A DNA stretch of 64,000 nt from Oenanthe sinensis (Eukaryota > Streptophyta > Magnoliopsida > Apiales > Apiaceae), in NCBI GenBank assembly GCA_028671895.1, contig JAPMAC010000231.1, positions 11,558,001 through 11,622,000 of the forward strand, given 5' to 3'. A program made the position numbers and the translations under genes. The notes below the pieces were generated by a model. That model was given only the letters and a program-made list of their open reading frames with translations. It ran no database searches and was not told the origin of the DNA. Positions within the stretch are counted from its first letter, which is position 1; each line of letters opens with the position of its first letter. Below are positions 56,604 to 64,000 of this stretch, in pieces.

Positions 56604-59600
56604 ACAATACGCCGCAAACTTTTTAGCGTTAGAACCGTGAAACTTTTACTAAATTCTGCAGAACCATAATAAAAAATAAAAAAATAGTGCGGAACCATAA
56701 TTTTATTTGCAAAATTATAATAAAAAGTTTATCTAAATATTTTGTTTTCGTATTTTTTATTATGGTTCTGCAAAATTTAATGAAAGTTTCACGGTTCTCA
56801 CCTGGTTATTACCCTATATAGTAGCATTCCAGGAAGAACTTTTTATATAGAGTTCAAGAGAGAACCGTCATATCTACACACTAGATACATATATTTTTGA
56901 ATTTATTCATCAAATACATATATAAATGAATCAAAAACAAAGTTACACAAGCTTTTTTTGATTTTTTTTTTACAATTACTCATAATAGTGAAAAATATGC
57001 CAGATTCTACGGTAGAATCAAATCGTCAAGAACCATTCTACAATAGAATCAAATTGTCAAGAATGATTCTACAATAGAATCAAATTTAAAATCAGATTTT
57101 TCGCTTAGTTTTTAGGCATTAATTTTTTTGTAAAGATCATATATGATTAAATTTTATATCAAAATCAAAATTTCCAATGTTACGAATTATAAGTATGGTT
57201 AGTTTTAAAATTATTTATGAGATTCTACATTAGAATCAAAGGGTTCTCTCCAGAACTCTATATAAGAAGGCACTCTTTAGAATAACAGCCTATATATATA
57301 TATTTCTATTATTTGTATTGAATTACCTGATTATAACATGCTAGTAATATCTTGTTCCCAGTGTAATATCTATGCATCTGAGGGAAGTCATGCACCACAG
57401 GCACACACACACACATGAAGCAGCTGTTATCTGATTTCTACTTGTGGAAATAAATCTTTAATGTGTTTGTGTCTAAGTGTTTGAACAAGCGGACGTCTTA
57501 TTATTATTTTTGTGGCAGTGGAATGCTAAATATTTTGTTATTATTGCCCAGGATACTTGCCAATTCGAAGCCCTGTCCCAAATGTAAGAGACCAATTGAG
57601 AAAAATCAAGGTTGCATGCACATGACTTGCACACCACCCTGCAAATTTGAGTTTTGCTGGTATTGATGCCTTTCTTTAATGGAGTGTGTTCAATATTTTT
57701 CTCCTTGTGTTATTAACATTTGCATAAAACTTTCACTTCCTGAGATCCTTACCTGTTGTTTCTAGCGGTAGTGTTATAGTAATTATTAGCTTGACAAAAA
57801 ATGATCTTGCTTCTTGGAGTCTGCCGATTTATTATATTAACAAATGACATGCAGGCTCTGTCTTGGTGTCTGGTCCGAACATGGAGAAAGAACTGGTGGC
57901 TTTTATGCTTGTAACCGTTATGAAGCAGCAAAACAAGAGGGAGCGGTAAAATTAATGCTTTGTTGTCACTGGAATTTTTTGTTTTATACCGAGAATGAGT
58001 CATAATAATGCATTTCTTTCATGTTCTATTCTTTGCAGTATGATGAATCTGAAAAGAGAAGAGAAATGGCTAAAAACTCTTTGGAAAGATATACTCATTA
58101 TTATGAACGGTGGGCAACCAACCAATCGGTATGATCATATTTGTCCCTAAGTCTCTGATTCTTTCATATTTACCATTTTGTGTTGATATTTCAAAAAATT
58201 AGTAATTTAAAAGCTACAGCTGGGTCTTTGTAGTTTGTGCAACTATATAATGATGCGGAACAGGGAATTAATAAATTATTTTGTATATATTATACTATTT
58301 ATTTAAGAATAAAAATAATTGTAATGGATTAGGTATTTTAGTTATATTATTTGGAACAGCCGCCAACAACAGAGTTTTTCTAGCGGAAACAATGATGAGA
58401 ACTACCGAAACAATTGATTTTGAGATATCTCTTGCTGAGACGCATCATCCGTGCTTGCTTCACTTATCTATTTCACTTTCATTAATGGATCCATATAACT
58501 CTGATTATACAATATTATATGAGAAGTGGCAATACTATATTGATTTAATTGCATATATGGAGTTTGAGCATGAAAGATCATTACTAGAACAACTATTGGA
58601 ATTACCAAAGGACGTGAATGCTAAATTGGAAAATGCAGCAAAATTGTGAGTCAATTGTTTTGAAGGCATTAATGAAAAGCACAACTTTGGAGTTGAAGTT
58701 AAATTCAGCGCCTATCGAAGTCTTAAAGAATGTTGAAACTGAGCCACAAGTGGAGGATGATGAGTTTTTTGGTGGAGAAGAAATTCAAGATAAAGTGGAT
58801 TTTGGTTGATCACATCGATCTTGTTATTCCACAGTAGTTTTATGAAGCTAAACATGGTGGTATATCTGATTTGATTACAATAATTAATCACTATTTATAA
58901 CATTCTAGACAATATTTCCTAATTAAAATAAAACTTTAAAAGGTAACTATTCCTACTATAATTAACTAACTCTAGAATAATCTAAACAATGGGTTTTCAA
59001 ATCATTTTTATATTGCTCCCCAATAGTCTGTTTGGGATTTTCATGCGTTGTCCTACATCTTCTTTATATCCCAAAACCTAGATATATACAGAAAAGACTA
59101 TCCGTTTTAAGTGCCTTTTTTTGTTACAACCTCTATTTTAATTATTTGCATGAGAGGAACCGGAATTACTGCAATTTGCATGTGCTACGACTATTTGTTT
59201 TGTCTATGGTTTAGTTTGTTATCTTGAATATTGTTAATTTATTGCATTCTGTTTAAACATATGCTTATAAGTGGTTCAACGTAATTATTTTTTTCAATGG
59301 CAGTCGAGGCAGAAAGCACTTGTAGATTTACATCAAATGCAAACTGTGCATGTAAGTAATTCTTTTCGATTTGGATTGTGATTTAAATATGAACAAGGGT
59401 GATGTGTAACCAATTATCGGTTTTCTGCAAGTTCATATACAATGTTAGGTTATTGTGTGTATATGTAAATTTACATATTGTTTAACAAATATGTTCAAGG
59501 GTGTGTTAACGTGGCAGGTAGTTCACATGTAATGCACATGTAAACTTGAACAAATGAGACTTCTACAGGTTTGAAATAACAATAAAGATATCTAAGAAAA

Positions 59601-59942
59601 TCTATGCACATGTTTCTTACTAAAAATCTTCAAATCTTGATTTTCATTTTATTAGCTAAGCTTCTTTTCAACAAATATGCATTAATTGTACATGAAGATG
59701 AGCTTTTTTTGGATATCAGCTTAGTTATTATACATAATTAGTGTAATGAGTTTTCTTGAGCAAATGACACTCTTGTTATTACTTTTTTGGCTGCTATATC
59801 TCTGTATTGACTTCAATAAATCTGTGGTTACCAACTTAACCCCTGATTTTCTACTTGTATTTTTTTGTAGCTTGAAAAACTCAGTGAGAAACACAAGATA
59901 CCAGAGTCACAATTGAAGTTTGTAGTGGAAGCATGGACACAG
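51222..59942 (+). CDS. ARI8-like: ARIADNE-type RBR E3 ubiquitin ligase, 12 exons, C-terminal end not found
   Basis: Exons: 51222-51377, 53576-53700, 54565-54670, 54760-54850, 55228-55400, 55690-55794, 55887-55975, 57552-57659, 57855-57945, 58039-58128, 59304-59351, 59871-59942. All introns are GT-AG and phases agree, giving 418 codons with no stop. The start MESEDDMHDAND and the acidic N-terminus match plant ARI7/ARI8. RING1 has C132, C135, C149, H151, C154 and C157. The IBR follows (CPAPGCDCAVEF, CLCSYSFCWNC). RING2 is CPKCKRPIEKNQGCMHMTC; the Cys in GCMHM (about 303) is the expected ubiquitin acceptor. The Ariadne domain starts (about 340 on) but stops at VVEAWTQ. RBR ligases take ubiquitin from an E2 at RING1 and pass it through the RING2 Cys. 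Arabidopsis ARI8 is about 560 residues, so about 140 are missing here. Confidence 0.93.
51884..51952. repeat. (TA)n microsatellite in intron 1
   Basis: About 34 uninterrupted TA units. Confidence 0.95.
52689..53027. mobile_element. Tourist/PIF-Harbinger-like MITE in intron 1
   Basis: It is 339 bases flanked by TTA on both sides (52686-52688 and 53028-53030), the usual target duplication of this superfamily. Inverted ends are GAGTGTCTCCAATAAGGGTT and, at the right end, GATGCTC preceded by CAACCTTTTTGGCA, giving an imperfect match over about 25 bases. It has no ORF. Confidence 0.7.
53701..54564 (+). other. Intron 2 of the ARIADNE gene
   Basis: Donor AAATG/GTGAGT, acceptor AATGTAG/GAGTG. It contains a purine-rich stretch (about 54185-54365) and a region that looks repeat-derived (54330-54540), but no identifiable element or gene. 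Confidence 0.7.
56464..56547. repeat. TA run with a half copy of the foldback MITE
   Basis: After about 17 TA units comes AGGGTAACACTACGCTGCAA and on to GAACCGTGAAACTTT, then the sequence returns to TA. It matches the left arm of the MITE at 56598-56815 and lacks the rest. Confidence 0.8.
56598..56815. mobile_element. Foldback MITE inserted in a TA microsatellite (intron 7)
   Basis: The left arm starts AGGGTAACAATACG. The right end is TTATTACCCT. The arms pair over about 65-80 bases (AGAACCGTGAAACTTT, TTCTGCAGAACCATAATAAA), except for an extra CGCAAACTTTTTAGCG stretch in the left arm. TA repeats lie on the left and TATA on the right. No ORF fits. Confidence 0.75.
56831..57280. mobile_element. 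Second MITE in intron 7, with internal palindromic repeats
   Basis: The ends pair over about 35 bases: left TTTTATATAGAGTTCAAGAG, right CTCTCCAGAACTCTATATAA. Inside, a unit of about 31 bases with the palindrome GATTCTAC-N2-TAGAATC is repeated in tandem at 57002-57082, and a fourth copy is at about 57220. It has no coding potential. Confidence 0.65.
58129..59303 (+). other. Intron 10 of the ARIADNE gene
   Basis: Donor AATCG/GTATGA, acceptor ATGGCAG/TCGAGG. It holds a protein-like fragment (58392-58809) and AT-rich DNA, with nothing else recognised. Confidence 0.85.
58392..58809 (+). pseudogene. Unrecognised protein-like fragment inside intron 10
   Basis: A frame starting MMRTTETIDFEIS runs to a stop at 58649. 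A second frame overlapping it (from about 58618) continues as an acidic sequence ending EEIQDKVDFG. One base shift would join them, giving about 138 codons with a balanced, gene-like composition (Leu, Glu, Asp, aromatic residues), unlike the surrounding AT-rich intron. I do not recognise the family. It could be a captured gene fragment carried by a transposon, or a processed pseudogene. It is on the same strand as the host gene and is not part of its product. Confidence 0.4.
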
Positions 59943-61230
59943 GTATGTCTGATGCTTTTTGATTGAAGTTAAGATTAAAATCCTGTTAAAAAAAGAGCCC
60001 TTGCAATTTTTCAATAGGATATTAACTTCTCTGTGTTTGTGTTAGTTTTCATCTCCTATCAGTCCCTCCAATTTTTTTTACAAGAAGTTCTTGCGGCTGC
60101 CGAGTCCACCTCTAATCTTAGTCTTCATGGTCTGCAATATAATATATTTATTGAAGAGCAAATAATGACTATTACCAAAGAAAAGCAGTAAGTAGACATA
60201 CATGGTAAACCAAGAGCAGAGAATCTAGACAATATTTGGAAATTAAGAGAAAAAATCTTCTAAGCTTATGATTTCTCAATAGAAAAATAGTATAACGTAC
60301 CGATCATAATCACTAATAACTAGTACATCTAAATTAAGTAATCAAAGTCTATTCTCATTTCTGTAATTTGCACGATCTTTGTAAATCAACAATGATAGAT
60401 ACGAGAATATCTCACCTAAATGAATATTTCACTACATTACCTAGTTCCGGTTATCTTTGCATCACAAAAGTCTATTCAGTATTAGTGTACTACCCACTGC
60501 AGTGTTTATCTGATGCCACGACCTTTACATAAGTTCTAATATAGATTTTTATATGTAGATTGATTTTGTAATTTGTTATCTTGATCAAGTTCCTTCTTTT
60601 TGCTTGCAGTTCCTAGTTTAGTAGCCGTCATATATTTCTACGAAAGTATAAATAAAACTAATATTCATTCTGATATGTTAGGTATTTCATAGAAACTTAG
60701 CAAATCGTTGACACTTTTGCAAAGTTGTAAAAGACACGTAGTGACATTTTTGTAAATAACTAAAATTATTGCACAAATAAGGGACAAACAGGGTTATTAA
60801 AACGCTAAACACAAGCTTAGGCGTGAAGCTTGGACTCATCGAAAACAAGAAAATATACATATATACACTGATTCGGCTACTGTGTTTCATATATACATAT
60901 ACTATTTCTTCCACCCGATAAATACATACATATACATACATATATATATAGGAAAAATTATATGTATTTTATATATAATACATTGTAGCAATTTAGGACC
61001 GAAGGAAACATATACATAACTAGGTCGGAGTTGCCTCTATGTGCGTCTATCGTTATTTAGGGTATATGTTTTTTTAACCTGGTCAAACTGATAGTCAAAT
61101 GAAAAAAACTGCGCGTCATCCTTGCTTCACTGCGCTTCGGGCACCGCGATTAATCCCCAAAAGTGCTTGCTTAATTCATACCTTTTCGCTCCAAAAGAGC
61201 TTCAGCTGCGCTCCGATGCGCTTCTCGTGT
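59943..61230. other. Sequence after the last visible ARIADNE exon, no gene
   Basis: A consensus donor (ACAG/GTATGT) follows exon 12, so splicing should continue. I searched this part for the next Ariadne-domain exon (expected to encode a segment like IIECRRVLKW) and found none. It holds short TA/CATA-rich runs (about 60845-60965) and slightly GC-richer DNA of unknown origin at 61085-61230. Confidence 0.6.
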
Positions 61231-61880
61231 TCTTGCAAAGTGGAACCATGCAGTACCAGACACAAGATAGATCTTCCAAAGAACAAGGCTTTTTTCGAAT
61301 AAGCCAATTCATTTGGGACCCCGCAGATCCACTCTTTTTTCCTATTCAAAGATCAGCCATTTTTCTCTGTGTTTTCACATCGAGAATTATTTGCAGATGA
61401 AGAGATGCCGAAGGGGCTTCTTACTTCCCAAACAGATCCTCCTACATCTATATATAAACGCAAACGCTGGTTTATCAAGAAGACGCAAGAAAAAGACTTT
61501 GAATTGTTGATTAATCGCCAGAGATGGTTTAGAACCACTAGTTAATTATCTAATGGATTTTTCCGTTCTAATACTCTTTCCAAGAGTTATCAGTATTTAT
61601 CAAATCTATTCCTATCTAACGGAACACTATTGGATGAAATGACAAAGACATTGTTGAGAAAAAGATGGCTTTTCCCGGATGAAATGAAAATTGGATTCAT
61701 GGAACAGGAGAGATTTCCCATTCCTTAGCCGGAAAAGTATGTGGCCATGAAAGAGGGATTAAGTGGAACAGAATTTGCTGGGTGGTAGAGTCGCGGAAAC
61801 GCTTGTTTCTTCCATAATTTGGACTTTAGCTCCCTGGAACAATAAGCTACTGCTGAAACACGGAAGAATTGTTCTCTTGT
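61231..61880 (+). pseudogene. ycf2: Nuclear insert of plastid DNA: ycf2 3' end and ycf15 5' end
   Basis: The translation shows the C-terminal part of chloroplast Ycf2 (FLQSGTMQYQTQDRSSKEQG, then FRISQFIWDPADP), through RKRWLFPDEMKIGF near 61685. The segment that separates ycf2 from ycf15 in the plastid inverted repeat follows, and then the start of ycf15 (ETLVSSIIWTLAPWNN, 61798-61850). The ycf2 frame is shifted several times, a six-base AACGCA-type duplication lies near 61460, and the ycf2 stop and ycf15 start are altered. Match ends on both sides are abrupt. It is a non-functional NUPT, moderately old. Confidence 0.9.
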
Positions 61881-62735
61881 ATATGGAGCTTTAACGTGTT
61901 TTAACACTAGGAACAAATATACACTATCTTTCTTAAATCTTTCTCATATATGTGTGAGTTCAATAAAATTATTTTTAATGCCAACATGGTTCCTGAAATC
62001 TGGGTAGAAATGTATGAAGTTAATAATTAATATGTTTGACTGTTAAATAAGCAACCCCATTTGACTTTAAGGGCTTGATGGACTGTTTGGGTACCAACTT
62101 ATTTGTTGGACTTAAAGGAAGTTTCAGCCCGTTAGTAAAAAGCAGCCCACAGCTAGTTATTACTTTTGCCCTATCGAGCTTATCCTTCGCAATTGCTAAT
62201 GAAATATGAGGGGCTTAATTTATTAATGTATTTCCTATTTTGTACCTTCATTTATAAAAAAATTATTAAAAAAATTAAATATTTTATGTCAAAAGTTATA
62301 TTAACTTTAAGTCAAATTACCCAAACAGATACGTCCAACTTAAATTCACAAATTTTACTTTTAGCTTAAAGTCAATATATTGAACTTTAAGCCATAAGTA
62401 ACTTATTTTAAGCTAAGCCAAATGGGCTCTGAACGTTGTTATGAAAATTGATCCTCAAGTATACTAAAGTTCTAATTATTTACAAAAATGCAACTGTTTT
62501 CTTCTTAGCAAAAGCATCATAGTTTTTCTATCAATTTTAAAAAAACCACTGCATTAGATGTTAACTTGTGTCACTGAAATGTTCATCAAAACCGTTCTTT
62601 TAGATCCAACAACGTATAATAGTTGGAAAGTTCTTATTTTGACTGGAATCACCACATGTTCTTACTAAAATGAATGAATAGGATTCACCTATGTTTCTCA
62701 GACTCTACATTTTACCTTCGAGTTCCCATGTCGGT
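61881..62735. other. Non-coding stretch right of the plastid insert
   Basis: It is AT-rich with no gene. Around 62085-62420 the words AACTTATTT, TTTAAGTC and AAGCTAA recur in both orientations, which may be a small MITE (GGGCTTGATGGACTGTTTGG at the left, CCAAATGGGCTC at the right), but I could not fix its ends. Confidence 0.5.
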
Positions 62736-63037
62736 TTATGTTACTCCGACTCGGCTATAAGTGTCCAACATGGATACGTGTCCGGGACTCGACAACATTT
62801 TGAAAAATATACATGTTTTTGTCCTAAAATAAGTGTCCATGTTCGGGTGTCGAGTGTCTGACACGGGTACTCGAAGGTAAAATGAAGAATCCGAGTAACA
62901 TAGGTGTCACTCACTCGATACTCAAACATGGACACTTATTTTACGCCAAAAGCATTTATATTCTTCAAAATGTTGCTGAGTCTGATACTTGGACACGTAT
63001 CCATGTGGTACACTTCTAACTGAGTCCGAGTAACATA
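62736..63037. mobile_element. Long foldback repeat (MITE-like)
   Basis: About 300 bases are almost entirely self-complementary. The outer arms TATGTTACTCCGACTCGG and CCGAGTAACATA pair, continue through GATACGTGTCC / GGACACGTATCC and CAACATTTTGAA / TTCAAAATGTTG, and the inner arms AATAAGTGTCCATGTT / AACATGGACACTTATT pair as well. It has no ORF. GTGTCC-type words are common in plant repeats of this kind. Confidence 0.8.
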
Positions 63038-63099
63038 GGGATCCACTATGTAGAACTTTAATATAAATGGAGAATCGTATATCACATTAGGCATATATA

Positions 63100-64000
63100 T
63101 ATATATGTATGTATGAGTTAGCCAGTAAACCTCTTAACTCAGAATTAGGATTGTTTATTATTGATTTCATGCTTTCAATTATCAATAAATTGAATTTAAA
63201 AATTGTTGGGGAATACAATGTATTTTCCTTGAGGGATGAGAATGATGTTGACCTCAGCATTCCTAACCCACACTCCAAACCTTTTGAAGGAGTCAGACTT
63301 TCTAGAGTCTCTAAATCTGTTAGCGAAGAGTCTGGTTCCTCCCTAAAGGACTAGGCTTCTAAAAGGAAGAGAATCATTAACCCTAGGTTTGAAGCCATTC
63401 CACATATAGGTGGTGAAACGGCAGAAGATGCAGCAAAAAAGGGTGCTAGTCAAACCACAGAACCCAGGCCCTGATGAGCCTATGAGAAAGAAGGCAAGGA
63501 TACCAACCTCTGTAAGCCGTAATGTGTCCTCTTAAAAGGACACAGATCTTTAAAGGGACCAAAACACATCTCTAGATGTTTCCTCTCAAAAGGGGGCATC
63601 TATTGAAATTGGCCAGTCTCCCATGCCACCCTGTACAGAGTCTGCACAACAGGTTGAACTCACTCAATCTGAGCCCACATTTGAAGAAATACACAATATA
63701 GGCCTAGATCATGTGGAACATAGCTCATTCAACTATAGTGCATCACACTTTGCAAACATTGAAAATCAGAATGTTGATGCACTATTCTAAGATTTGAATA
63801 AGACTAATCAAAGTAATTCACAAGAACCTTCTACTCAAAGGGTAGAAGAGATTACTGTCACAGTCTCTGTTGCTGTTAATGACAAAGTTGCTGTCAGTCA
63901 ATCCTCCTGACAGTAACTTACAAGCTGAAGATGCTATCAACAACTCAAATCCAGACATCAATTCTCTAGTGGTTGCAACCTCTCAAATTGATGATGATTC
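63100..64000 (+). mobile_element. Degenerate retroelement fragment, ORF3-like, running off the window
   Basis: The plus strand reads as Ser/Glu/Lys/Pro-rich protein in shifting frames (63109-63354, then 63360-63474 and on), with stops every 30-80 codons. The word AGAGTCT, part of the B motif, occurs at about 63305, 63328 and 63638. Composition resembles the disordered middle of ORF3 in the SIRE-like elements, so I read it as a decayed piece of a related element. No RT or integrase motif is visible, and confidence in the family is modest. Confidence 0.45.

Noticed and set aside
61122..61510. A functional gene in the ycf2-like frames
   Set aside because: Frames switch several times along the match and no start is available; it is a plastid-derived fragment.

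Overview
The window is nuclear DNA of a flowering plant, most likely a eudicot: it is AT-rich, carries Ty1/copia retrotransposons of the SIRE/Maximus and Angela types, one intron-rich plant gene with GT-AG introns, MITEs, and an insert of chloroplast DNA. I cannot fix the species. About 49 kb on the left is nested retrotransposon; the right 13 kb is one gene with repeat-filled introns.

Layout. 1-11741: a SIRE-like copia element (E1, minus strand) with its 3' LTR cut by the window edge. 11742-16161: older LTR remnants. 16162-49122: a third SIRE-like element (B, minus strand), the host of two later insertions. The first is E2, a complete 14.4-kb SIRE-like element (19112-33546, plus strand, 5-bp duplication ATACC), which is itself hit by an Angela-type solo LTR (30462-32020). 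The second is C, a complete Angela-like element (34514-41994, plus strand, duplication GGTTG). Removing E2 and C leaves B at about 11 kb. The order of events is B first, then E2 and C into B, then the solo LTR into E2. 49123-51221 is AT-rich intergenic DNA. 51222-59942 holds twelve exons of an ARIADNE-type RBR E3 ubiquitin ligase (ARI7/ARI8-like). 59943-64000 holds a plastid insert (ycf2 3' end to ycf15), a foldback repeat and a degenerate retroelement fragment. The exons for the C-terminal part of the Ariadne domain are not visible.

The three SIRE-like elements share one plan: LTR, gag with two zinc knuckles, stop codon, protease-integrase-RT-RNase H, then a long third ORF (ORF3) with a conserved N-terminal domain, a Ser/Thr-rich middle and a charged coiled-coil end. 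None is intact; all carry nonsense codons and frameshifts.

The most interesting signal is not a gene. E1 and E2 are studded with a palindromic decamer of the form ATC-N4-GAT, in the LTR, in the untranslated gap before ORF3, and in frame (Ser-Ile/Thr/Met-Asp) in the linkers of gag, pol and ORF3. B has an unrelated motif, AGACTCTGA, in the equivalent places. Two related lineages therefore each seem to have spread a private word through all their unconstrained sequence. Two further signals stand out: a TATAAATA box plus CT-rich leader in front of ORF3 in E1 and E2, suggesting ORF3 has its own promoter, and a splice-acceptor-like TGCAG at the gag/protease break in all three elements.
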